In this document: positions 7,474-13,982 of the stretch, piece by piece | Layout: every line of letters starts with the position of its first letter | Position numbering within the stretch: position 1 is the first letter of the stretch | From: JAKBCQ01 sp021807585 | GTDB lineage: Bacteria > Planctomycetota > Planctomycetia > Isosphaerales > Isosphaeraceae | Length of the DNA stretch: 13,982 nucleotides | Direction: 5' to 3' | Assembly (NCBI GenBank): GCA_027325115.1 | Contig: DAHWFG010000025.1 | Coordinates: 1-13,982 of the forward strand | Made by a program: the position numbers and the translations under genes | The notes under the pieces: generated by a model | Database searches by the model: none | What the model saw: the letters and a program-made list of their open reading frames with translations, nothing else | What the model was told of the DNA's origin: nothing

Positions 7474-7502
7474 TTGAAAAGCGGCGGAAACCGTTATATC
7501 AT
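7474..7502 (+). promoter_or_regulatory. Possible sigma-70-type promoter for the second small secreted protein
   Basis: TTGAAA (7474-7479) and TATCAT (7497-7502) are spaced 17 bases apart, 68 bases before the proposed GTG start at 7571. Both hexamers differ from the E. coli consensus at one or two positions. This would give the small gene a promoter separate from the FG-GAP gene. Confidence 0.4.
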
Positions 7503-7570
7503 GATCGAGTCTGCCAGTTCGTTTCGATCTCTTCTGAACATTGTTCGTGAGTTTTTCTTCGGGGCGTGAC

Positions 7571-8008
7571 GTGCTCACAACCGTTCGCATCAATCGAACA
7601 CTGCAATCGCTCGCGACGCTCGCCGCGTTGTTGGGTTGCGGTCTGTTCGTCGCGAAGCCGGCTCAAGCCGAGTGCGCTCGCTACGTCACGTATCACGATC
7701 AAGACTCGAAGATCTCGGGACGGCTCGAACTCGTCCATTTCGGCGTTCCGAAAACGGCGCCAAGCAACCCCGCTCCGGTCGATCGTCCCGCTCGTCCCAG
7801 GCCGTGCTCGGGGGCTCTCTGCTCGGGAAGCCCCGCGGTTCCGTGGGCGCCGATCCACACGATCCCAGAACGCGTCAACCAATGGGCTTTTCTTGACGCG
7901 ATTTTTGATGCGAGCCGGTCGATTTACGAACCGCTCGCTCGCTCATCATCGAATCTGATTCCCACGTCTTATGTCGACTCGATCTTCCATCCTCCTCGAG
8001 CTCGCTGA
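7571..8008 (+). CDS. Small secreted Cys-containing protein, planctomycete family of unknown function (copy 2)
   Basis: Predicted 145 residues from GTG 7571; the frame is open to an ATG at 7541, but the GTG aligns with that of the paralogue at 4288 and gives a normal signal peptide. Residues about 11-33 form that peptide, ending A-Q-A before E-C-A-R-Y-V-T-Y-H-D-Q. The Pro-rich middle has P-C-S-G-A-L-C-S-G-S-P-A, then P-W-A-P-I-H and I-P-E-R-V-N-Q-W-A-F-L, and the end is S-I-F-H-P-P-R-A-R. The segments between these blocks diverge freely from copy 1, so the blocks and the Cys residues are the constrained part. No function can be assigned. The 420 bases after it contain no gene I can support. 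Confidence 0.82.
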   Translation: MLTTVRINRTLQSLATLAALLGCGLFVAKPAQAECARYVTYHDQDSKISGRLELVHFGVPKTAPSNPAPVDRPARPRPCSGALCSGSPAVPWAPIHTIPERVNQWAFLDAIFDASRSIYEPLARSSSNLIPTSYVDSIFHPPRAR

Positions 8009-8428
8009 ACGCATCGTTCTTCACGTAGATCGATCGCAATGATCGATCCGGTCACGCCGATGCGCGCGACTTTTTGTCGAAGGCATCCGCAGATCGTACT
8101 TTTTCGCTTCGATCGCTCGTCGTCGTGATCCGTTCAAGGATCGCCGGCGCCGGACACTTGGACCGAGAAGCGGATCTGACGACTTCCATGCGCCGACAGG
8201 AATCGGTCGTATCGAATCCCCAACCGTGAAGAAATCGGCGTGTTTTACGATTTCATCATCGCATTGCGCGACGATGGGTTACTCGAAACGCGCTCGAAAG
8301 CCATCTAAAACAACAAACGTTTACTGTTCATCGATCATTTGAGGCGGCGTCGACGAAACGATTGCGCGAAACGGCCGCGCGTCGGCGCCAAATGCTTTCA
8401 TACAAGTACGCTCCAGGAGGATACTTCG
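8009..8428. other. Intergenic region between small secreted protein and cassette B
   Basis: About 420 bases without a convincing gene. It opens with a hairpin (8028-8048). A stop-free plus-strand stretch ending at TAA 8306-8308 encodes a protein-like segment (E-E-I-G-V-F-Y-D-F-I-I-A-L-R-D-D-G) but has no start codon or ribosome-binding site and a TGA not far upstream; it could be a decayed gene end. The promoter of cassette B is probably here, but I cannot place it. Confidence 0.4.
8028..8048. terminator. Hairpin GATCGATC-GCAAT-GATCGATC
   Basis: Two copies of the self-complementary octamer GATCGATC around a five-base loop, 20 bases after the stop of the small secreted gene. The position suits a transcription end or mRNA-stabilising hairpin, but no T-run follows, so Rho-independent termination is not assured. 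Confidence 0.3.
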
Positions 8429-9382
8429 ATGTCACGACGCCGAGGCGGTTTCACGTTGATCGAATTGTTGGTAGTGATCGCGATCATCAGCGTTTTGATC
8501 GCGTTGTTGTTGCCCGCGGTTCAGCAGGCTCGAGAGGCGGCTCGCCGCGTCCAGTGCGTGAACAATCTCAAGCAGCTCGGTCTGGCTTTGCATAATTATC
8601 ATGATTCGTACAACATGCTTCCCTCGATGAATCTCTTCGTCCCCGGTTCTCAATACTCGGTGCTGGGGCAGATCCTTCCTTATCTTGACCAGACGCCGAT
8701 GGCGAACGCGCTCAATTTCAACATGGTCTATTACGATCCATCGAACACGACGGTGTTGATGACGACGATCAACACATTTTTATGTCCTTCGGATTTTCCG
8801 AACACGTTGCCTCAGATGGGAGGTGCGACGAATTACATGGGGGACCTGGGAAGCGGGATCGCCTTCCTGACGTCGATGATGTTCCAACCGCCGAATTTCC
8901 CGCCGCCGAACGGAGTGTTCTATCAAGACAGCAACACGACGTTCGCATCGATCGTCGACGGGCTTTCAAGCACCGGCTTTTTCAGCGAGCGCGTGCTCGA
9001 CGACGCTTCGATGAGCCAGGTGCATCCGCTCTCGGATGTGTTTATGGGATTCACCAATCCGATGACTCCCGATCAGGCTCTGATCCAATGCCGGGCGATC
9101 AATATCAACAATCTTGCCAATCAGGCGCCGGTATTCATGGGGATGCCCTGGTTGTTGGGACAGCACATTTTTCAGCACGTATCGCCCCCGGACGACATTT
9201 CTTGCGGGTTCTTCGTCGTGAACCGCTCGACGATGCCTCCGAGCAGTCGTCATCCCGGCGGCGTCAACCTGTTGCTCGGCGACGGTTCGGTCCGTTTCAT
9301 CAAGAAATCGATCAACCTTATCGTATGGCGCGGGCTCGGCTCGCGCAACGGCGGCGAGGTGCTCTCGGGTTCGGATTACTAA
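8429..9382 (+). CDS. DUF1559 pseudopilin-like secreted protein (cassette B)
   Basis: Complete 317-residue DUF1559 protein. The start at 8429 has a full AGGAGG (8415-8420) eight bases upstream; the longer open frame from 8339 is rejected on that ground and because it would bury the prepilin segment. Residues 7-23 are G-F-T-L-I-E-L-L-V-V-I-A-I-I-S-V-L, followed by the L-L-P-A-V-Q-Q-A-R-E-A-A-R-R helix and C-V-N-N-L-K-Q. The C-terminus has R-H-P-G-G-V-N-L-L-L-G-D-G-S-V-R-F, the family signature. It is clearly more diverged from the two cassette A copies than those are from each other. It is the first gene of cassette B, 43 bases before the lipoprotein start, and likely in one operon with the genes downstream. 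Confidence 0.96.
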   Translation: MSRRRGGFTLIELLVVIAIISVLIALLLPAVQQAREAARRVQCVNNLKQLGLALHNYHDSYNMLPSMNLFVPGSQYSVLGQILPYLDQTPMANALNFNMVYYDPSNTTVLMTTINTFLCPSDFPNTLPQMGGATNYMGDLGSGIAFLTSMMFQPPNFPPPNGVFYQDSNTTFASIVDGLSSTGFFSERVLDDASMSQVHPLSDVFMGFTNPMTPDQALIQCRAININNLANQAPVFMGMPWLLGQHIFQHVSPPDDISCGFFVVNRSTMPPSSRHPGGVNLLLGDGSVRFIKKSINLIVWRGLGSRNGGEVLSGSDY

Positions 9383-9425
9383 TCATTCGAAATATGCATG
9401 CATATAAAGGAATTAGGTGATTTCA

Positions 9426-9863
9426 ATGATTGCTCCGAGCAAGACTTTCTCGATTTCGTTTCATGACGGCGCGACGGGTTTGTTTCTGATCATCGCGATG
9501 GTTGCGGCGACGATTTTGATGTTCTCGGGCTGCGGCCCGAGCGAGGCGCACGGCGGTCCGGTCGATCCCAAGATCGCGCAGGAATCGCTCCGCATCGTCC
9601 TCGACTCGTGGAAAAACGGCGAAAAGCCCGAACAACTGCAATCGCCTCCCCGATCGATCACCGCACAGGATCTCGATTGGCTCAAGGGGATGAAACTCGT
9701 CGAGTACAAGGTGCTCGACGACGCGACGCCGAAGGGGACGAATCTCTGGGTTTCGGTCGATTTAACGCTCACCGATTCGTCGTCGAAGACCGTCCACAAA
9801 AAAGTGCGTTACATCGTGGGAACGAACCCCGCGGTCACCGTTTTTCGGGAGCTTTTTCGATGA
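9426..9863 (+). CDS. Small lipoprotein of the DUF1559-associated type (cassette B)
   Basis: Predicted 145 residues from ATG 9426, preceded by AGGTGA (9415-9420). An in-frame GTG at 9417, with AAAGGA five bases upstream, is a real alternative and adds three residues. A hydrophobic stretch ends in the lipobox F-S-G-C, giving a lipidated Cys36. The mature part shares W-K-N-G-E-K-P, a D-L-D-W motif and the closing G-T-N-P-A-V-T with the lipoprotein at 437-853. The stop overlaps the start of the next gene (ATGA at 9860-9863), so translation of the lipoprotein and the selenoprotein is probably coupled. That is the strongest link in the window between this lipoprotein family and the redox protein. 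No catalytic motif is seen. Confidence 0.9.
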   Translation: MIAPSKTFSISFHDGATGLFLIIAMVAATILMFSGCGPSEAHGGPVDPKIAQESLRIVLDSWKNGEKPEQLQSPPRSITAQDLDWLKGMKLVEYKVLDDATPKGTNLWVSVDLTLTDSSSKTVHKKVRYIVGTNPAVTVFRELFR

Positions 9864-12535
9864 AAACACGCCGGCGTGAATTGTTCCTTGCGCGAAAGAA
9901 ACGGTGGAGCGTTCAAGGATCGATCGCGTTATACCTGGCGTCGACGGTGCTCGCCGCGTCCGCGCTCGTCGCGGCCGCGCGCGGCGCCGATCGTGAACCC
10001 CAGGCGATCGTCGCGAAAGCCGTTAAAAAACCGGAAGACTCGGGCTCGAAATCGGCTCAATCGACGAATCGAAATCCGAACGAAAGCGCAACCGATCGCC
10101 TCGAACAAGTTTGGCCCGCCCACCCCGAGTGGGTCGCTATGCTCGTTGACATCCTTGACGGAAGCCGGCTCGGCCCCGGCGACGGTTGGTTCAAAAAAGC
10201 CGTTTCGCAAACACGTTTTGATTGGAAATCGACCCGCGAACGGTTCGACCGCGATCGCGACGGGTCGATCTCGTTGAGCGAATTCGGCGACGCCGAAGCC
10301 GACTTCCAACGCCTCGATCGCGACGGCGATCGCCGCCTGACCGAGGCCGATTTCAACTTCTCGGCGCACGCGCTCGCGGCCTCGCCCGGAATGATCGTCT
10401 TCTATCGAGCCGATCGCAACGGCGACGGCAGGGTTACTCATAAAGAAATCGATGCTTTTTTTAAGAAGGCCGATTCGGGCGACTCGGGATTCCTTTCGCT
10501 CGCCGATTTTCAGCGTTCGATCGACCCGCCTCCGAGCCGGCCCGAGCCGCGATCGAGCGACGCGGGACCGACCAAGCTCACGCTGATCCGCGGCCTGCTT
10601 CGCCAGGAGATCGGCTCGCTTCAGGCGGGCCCGAAACTCGACGAATCCGCCCCCGATTTCACCCTCGAAACCGTCGACGGCAAGCGTCATGTCACGCTCG
10701 CTCACGAGATCGGCGCCAAACCCGTCGTGCTGATCTTCGGCAATTTCACGTGCGGTCCGTTTCGCTCTCAAGCGGGCAATGTTGAAAAATTGTACAGACG
10801 TTATAAAGATCGCGCGACGTTCATGATGGTTTACGTCCGCGAGGCGCATCCCAACGACGGCTGGCGGATGGAGAGCAACGATCGAGTCGGCGTTTCGCTC
10901 GATCAACCAAGAACGTACGACGAACGAGTCGGAGTCGCTCGGACCTGCGTACAAACGCTCGGGTTCGATATCCCGGTTCTCGTCGATACGATTCAAGACG
11001 TCGTGGGCGCTCGTTACAGCGGCATGCCCAGCCGGCTCTATCTCATCGATTCCAACGGCAAAATCGCGTACAAAAGCGGTCGAGGACCGTTCGGCTTCAA
11101 ACCCGCCGAGCTTGAGCATTCGCTGATCTTGATGCTGCGAGCCAGATCGGCCGATCATCCCGCGGAAGACGTCGCATTGAAAAGAAATGAACATGCTTCC
11201 GTTAATCTCCCCGTCGACCGTGATTCGGCGGGCAAAATCGCATCGAAATCGACCGATCGTTCGGCGGGGCGCGTCCCGCGGCTCGATAACGACGAGGCTT
11301 GGCGGCGGCTGCCGCGAGTCGAATCGGGCGGAGGAGGCGCGTTACCGAACTGGGCGCGGGCACTCGCTCGCACACTGCCGCGAACGACCGCGGCGATGCT
11401 CGACCTCGATCGGCTGCAACGAACGCGTAGCTCTCTTGGCGCCGTGCTCCGCGGCAAGATGCGCTGGATCGCGGCAAACTCGAATCAATGCGCGTACTCA
11501 ATGGCCTACGCCGAGGCCGACCTGCGTCGCGCGGGGGTTTCGGACGCCGAAATCAAGGGGCTTGCGAATGGTCGACCGGGATCGACCCCGGAAGAGATCG
11601 CCGCGCTCGATTTCGCCCGCAAAATGACGCTTGAAGCCGATACCGTGAGCGACGCCGAAGTCGCTTATATCAAACAATCGTATGGCGAAACCAAGTTGGC
11701 GGCGATGGTTTTGCTGCTCGCGTACGCGAATTTTCAGGATCGGTTGCTGCTCGCGCTCGATGTTCCCGTCGAGGCCGGCGGTCCGCTCGCTCCGATCGAT
11801 GTCCGGTTCGTCAAAGGAGAGAAAAACCCCGAGATCCCTCGGCGCGTTTTACCCGAAGGGGCTTCGTTACACTCCGTTCCCGAACGGATCGACGATCCTG
11901 AATGGACGGCGTATAAGATCGGCGAACTTCGAGGCAAGCTGGACAAGCAAAGATCGAACGCGGGACGCATTCGTGTACCATCATGGGATGACGTGTTGAG
12001 TGTTTTACCCGAGGGGTATCCGAAACCGAAGAGTCCGAGCCGGATTCAATGGAGTTTGGTGTGCATGGGATATCAACCCGAATTGGCGATCGCGTGGTCG
12101 GCGTGCACACGGGCGTTCGGCGAGGAGGCGAAGCAGGATCGCGTGTTCGAGGAAAGCCAGTTTTGGATCGTCACGCGAACGATTCATTGCTTTTACTGAA
12201 TGGGGCACTGCGAAATGCTGCTCGCGGTCGCGGGCCTCGACGAGAAATCGCTCAACGAACGTACCGAACGCCTCGCCTCGGGAGATTGGTCGGGTTTTAC
12301 TCCTCGAGATCGCTACGCTTTCCTCTTTACACGTAAACAAGCCAAAGCGCCTTGGGCGATCAACGATGAAGACATGAGACTTCTTATTGAACACTTCGGC
12401 CTTGAACGCGCCCTCGACGTTCTTTGGTGGGGGTGTCGCTGCCATTACATGACGCGAGTCGCCGACGGCTTCCAATTACCCCTCGAACGTGAAAACGTGT
12501 TTCAAGATCCCCCCGGTACGAAGGCCGAGAAATGA
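9860..12535 (+). CDS. Selenoprotein B: EF-hand + deiodinase-like + tandem CMD/AhpD-like protein (Sec780); TGA 12197-12199 read as selenocysteine
   Basis: Read as one 891-residue protein; if TGA is taken as stop it splits into 9860-12199 and 12200-12535. ATG 9860 overlaps the lipoprotein stop; the open frame from 9608 only shadows the lipoprotein. Order: signal peptide (hydrophobic 20-43); four EF-hand-like loops starting near D130, D153, D185 and D205, the second and fourth imperfect; a thioredoxin-fold domain (about 257-425) with F-G-N-F-T-C298-G-P-F, E-A-H-P-N-D-G-W (328-335), P-V-L-V-D-T (372-377) and S-R-L-Y-L-I, matching iodothyronine deiodinases, whose motif is G-S-C-T-U-P-P-F, so Cys replaces Sec here; degenerate CMD domain 1 with C544-A-Y-S; CMD domain 2 with H-C777-F-Y-U780-M-G-H-C and R-C-H-Y-M-T-R. 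Inferred role: exported thiol/seleno redox enzyme in which the AhpD-like selenodomain may recycle the deiodinase-like Cys, as AhpD serves AhpC. Iodine chemistry is not implied. Confidence 0.87.
12197..12199 (+). other. Selenocysteine codon (recoded TGA), selenoprotein B
   Basis: TGA stands in C-F-Y-TGA-M-G-H-C, replacing the second Cys of the AhpD-type motif, and the frame runs on through 111 residues homologous to the continuation in selenoprotein A. The DNA from the His codon to the start of the downstream GGG is almost identical in the two copies while flanking codons differ. A GGTC-loop hairpin follows at 12220-12235. Confidence 0.88.
12220..12235 (+). promoter_or_regulatory. Candidate bacterial SECIS hairpin, selenoprotein B
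   Basis: GCTCGC (12220-12225) pairs with GCGGGC (12230-12235) around the loop GGTC (12226-12229), at the same distance from TGA as in copy A (loop begins at +27). All 16 bases are identical to copy A although the adjoining codons on both sides carry changes. The lower stem possible in A is weaker here, with a C-A mismatch and a G-T pair. Confidence 0.76.
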
Positions 12536-12596
12536 CGACCCGGCCGGGCCGATTGAATGACAAAACGTGAGCATTCCGGTCATTTAGCAAGGCGCC

Positions 12597-13025
12597 ATGC
12601 GAATGAGCGATTCCATCAGTGTAACTTCGACGCGTCAGAGTCTGAGCGAGCCGGTGGCCGCCGAGGCGAGTAGAATCGAGCCCGGGACGGATCCCGTCGA
12701 GATCGCCGACCGGCTTGAGCGAATCGCCGCGGACGAGAGCGTCGACGCACGCGAGATTGTTCGTCTCGCGGCGGTTTCGCTCGCGAGCGTGGCTCGGCGG
12801 ATCGCCGCGATCGAACGGAGGACGACGTTGATCAGCGGTCGAATCGGCGGGTGGGAGGCTCGACTCGAAGAATCCGAGGATCGCATCGGCGATCATCAGA
12901 GATCTTTAAAGCTCATCTGCGAGCTTCTGAAACAAATGGACGATCCTTACGGGTATGGTCGCGAGACCGACGAGAGGATCGCCCGCGAAGAGATCGATTA
13001 CGATCGACTCGAGCCGGAGGGATGA
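12597..13025 (+). CDS. Coiled-coil cytoplasmic-type protein, homologous to the tail of selenoprotein A
   Basis: Predicted 142 residues from ATG 12597, or 140 from ATG 12603, which aligns with the internal ATG at 3586 of selenoprotein A; AAGG at 12589-12592 is the only ribosome-site hint. No signal peptide or membrane segment. The protein is almost wholly helical, rich in Arg, Glu, Ala and Ile with heptad-like spacing (about 35-110), and ends with L-I-C-E-L-L-K-Q-M-D-D-P-Y-G-Y-G-R-E-T and an acidic tail. The same end block, I-C-E-V-F-K-E-M-D-D-P-Y-G-F-G-R-E, occurs in selenoprotein A. It lies 61 bases after selenoprotein B, and its stop overlaps or abuts the permease start. Repeated linkage with the selenoprotein, fused once and separate once, suggests a partner role; no biochemical function is known to me. 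Confidence 0.85.
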   Translation: MRMSDSISVTSTRQSLSEPVAAEASRIEPGTDPVEIADRLERIAADESVDAREIVRLAAVSLASVARRIAAIERRTTLISGRIGGWEARLEESEDRIGDHQRSLKLICELLKQMDDPYGYGRETDERIAREEIDYDRLEPEG

Positions 13026-13027
13026 TC

Positions 13028-13982
13028 GTGTCGACGCAACTGGAAGCGAACGATAGCCCTCCCCGATCGACTCCGCCCCGCGGGCTCGGCTTCGTTTCGG
13101 CGACGGCTATCGTCGTCGGCGAGGTGATCGGGGTGGGGATTTTCCTTACCCCCGCGGGGATGGCGAAGGCGCTCGGCTCGCCCGCCTTGCTGTTGACGGT
13201 TTGGCTGGCGACGGGCGCTTCGGCGATCGCGGGTGCGCTCTGTTTTGGATCGCTCGCGGCGCGATATCCCGAATCGGGGGGAGGATATGTTTACCTGCGT
13301 CGAATCTACGGACCGTTGCCGGCGTTTCTTTACGGCTGGATGTCGCTCCTGGTGATCGACGGCGGAATCGCCGCGGCGCTCGCGTCGGGCTTTTCGAGCC
13401 AAATGAGTTATATCTTCAGACTTTCATTAATTGAGGGGCGCGGAGTCGCCGTCGGGGTGATTCTCGCGCTTTCGATCGTGAATATATTGGGGACGCGATT
13501 CGGCGTGAACTTCGTGCGAGCGCTGACGATTCTCAAGCTCGGCGCCCTGGCTTTTTTGGCGGTCTGGGGATTCGGGCTCGGGCTGGGGGATTGGTCGAAT
13601 TTCGTCCCGTTCGCGGCGCGTCGTCCTGGTTCTCCGCCGCTCGCGGGAGCGCTCGTCGGCGGTTTTATCGCGGCTTTCTTTTCGTTCGGCGGCTGGTGGG
13701 ATCTGGGCAAAATGACGGGCGAAACGCGCGACCCCGGGCGAACGGTACCGAGGGCTCTCGTCGCGGGGGTTTCGATCATCACGCTTGTTTATATCACGAT
13801 TAGCGCTGTATTTCTCTATCTTGTTTCGATCGCGAACGTGACGAGCGATAAGAACTTCGCGGCGCAGGCGGGGGAGGCGTTGTTCGGTCGATCGGGAGGG
13901 GTGGTGTTTTCGCTGATCGTCGTCGCATCGGTTCTAGGGAGTTTGGCGGCGTTGATGACGACCGCGCCTCGGGTTTATGTGG
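13028..13982 (+). CDS. APC-family amino acid permease, N-terminal part (3' end outside window)
   Basis: Open frame to the window end, about 318 residues visible. Two starts compete: ATG 13022, overlapping the previous stop but only one base after GGAGG (13016-13020), and GTG 13028, seven bases after the same GGAGG. The GTG is preferred on spacing. After a short hydrophilic N-terminus come many hydrophobic segments; the first contains G-E-V-I-G-V-G-I-F, the unwound G-x-G-I-F substrate-binding motif of TM1 in APC/LAT-type transporters, and P-E-S-G-G-G-Y-V-Y-L-R fits the loop and TM3 start. F-S-F-G-G-W-W-D followed by E-T-R-D-P-G-R-T-V-P-R-A matches TM6 and the conserved loop after it. The protein should be an inner-membrane amino acid or amine transporter. 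Its substrate cannot be told from the visible part. Close spacing to the coiled-coil gene suggests co-transcription. Confidence 0.92.
   Translation, partial: MSTQLEANDSPPRSTPPRGLGFVSATAIVVGEVIGVGIFLTPAGMAKALGSPALLLTVWLATGASAIAGALCFGSLAARYPESGGGYVYLRRIYGPLPAFLYGWMSLLVIDGGIAAALASGFSSQMSYIFRLSLIEGRGVAVGVILALSIVNILGTRFGVNFVRALTILKLGALAFLAVWGFGLGLGDWSNFVPFAARRPGSPPLAGALVGGFIAAFFSFGGWWDLGKMTGETRDPGRTVPRALVAGVSIITLVYITISAVFLYLVSIANVTSDKNFAAQAGEALFGRSGGVVFSLIVVASVLGSLAALMTTAPRVYV

Noticed and set aside
8186..8308. Protein-like plus-strand fragment ending at TAA 8306
   Set aside because: No start codon with a ribosome-binding site, short length and no recognised homology; at most a decayed gene end.
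8339..8428. N-terminal extension of the cassette B DUF1559 gene
   Set aside because: AGGAGG sits correctly before ATG 8429, and the prepilin segment is then near the N-terminus as the family requires.
9608..9859. Extended N-terminus of selenoprotein B from 9608
   Set aside because: It overlaps the lipoprotein gene, would precede the signal peptide with charged sequence, and ATG 9860 gives a typical ATGA-coupled start.
9929..11194. Long minus-strand ORF of 421 codons opposite selenoprotein B, and a similar one at 6490-7593
   Set aside because: They are mirror frames of strongly supported plus-strand genes. Codon bias for CGA/TCG/GAT/ATC makes antisense frames open, and no recognisable domain is present in them.
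12197..12199. Nonsense mutation or sequencing error making a pseudogene
   Set aside because: Two diverged paralogues carry TGA at exactly the redox-Cys position, with intact homologous sequence after it and the same hairpin behind it.
12533..12535. The final TGA of selenoprotein B as a second Sec codon
   Set aside because: No Cys motif surrounds it, another in-frame stop follows shortly, and the coiled-coil gene downstream is in a different frame.
1..13982. tRNA or rRNA genes, CRISPR arrays, insertion sequences, phage attachment sites
   Set aside because: I saw no cloverleaf-type sequence, no regularly spaced repeats, no transposase and no terminal inverted repeats.

Overview
The window looks like a chromosomal segment of a planctomycete, probably of the Isosphaeraceae/Gemmatales type. 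The evidence is three DUF1559 pseudopilin-like secreted proteins (GFTLIELLVVIAII start, H-x(9)-DG end), small lipoproteins paired with them, an FG-GAP/UnbV_ASPIC protein, and two members of a cysteine-containing small secreted family. All convincing genes lie on the plus strand. The family and phylum assignments come from recognising the proteins; no search was run.

Layout. 1-4008 (cassette A): 3' end of a DUF1559 gene, small lipoprotein, complete DUF1559 gene, then a two-domain carboxymuconolactone decarboxylase (CMD/AhpD-like) protein running into a coiled-coil tail. 4009-8428: a possible tiny ORF, a small secreted Cys protein, a large seven-loop FG-GAP/ASPIC protein, and a paralogue of the small secreted protein, separated by intergenic DNA. 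8429-13025 (cassette B): DUF1559, small lipoprotein, a large EF-hand + deiodinase-like + CMD protein, and a separate coiled-coil gene. 13022-end: start of an APC-family amino acid permease, cut by the window edge.

Main result. In both cassettes the CMD protein is interrupted by an in-frame TGA at the same place, inside the redox motif C-F-Y-TGA-M-G-H, exactly where the second cysteine of the AhpD-type C-x-x-C motif belongs. Right after each TGA lies the same 6-bp hairpin with a GGUC apical loop, the loop of the E. coli fdhF SECIS. The best reading is that TGA encodes selenocysteine and that each pair of adjacent ORFs is one selenoprotein: 2125-4008 (Sec353) and 9860-12535 (Sec780). Standard gene calling would split each into two genes.

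The cassette B protein also carries four EF-hand-like loops and a thioredoxin-fold domain closely resembling iodothyronine deiodinase, with Cys in place of the deiodinase Sec. It therefore joins a deiodinase/peroxiredoxin-like domain to an AhpD-like selenodomain in one exported polypeptide. In A the selenodomain is fused to a coiled-coil protein; in B the homologous coiled-coil protein is a separate gene. The duplicated order (DUF1559 - lipoprotein - selenoprotein - coiled coil) suggests one functional unit: an envelope redox system, possibly calcium-responsive in version B. The substrate is unknown.
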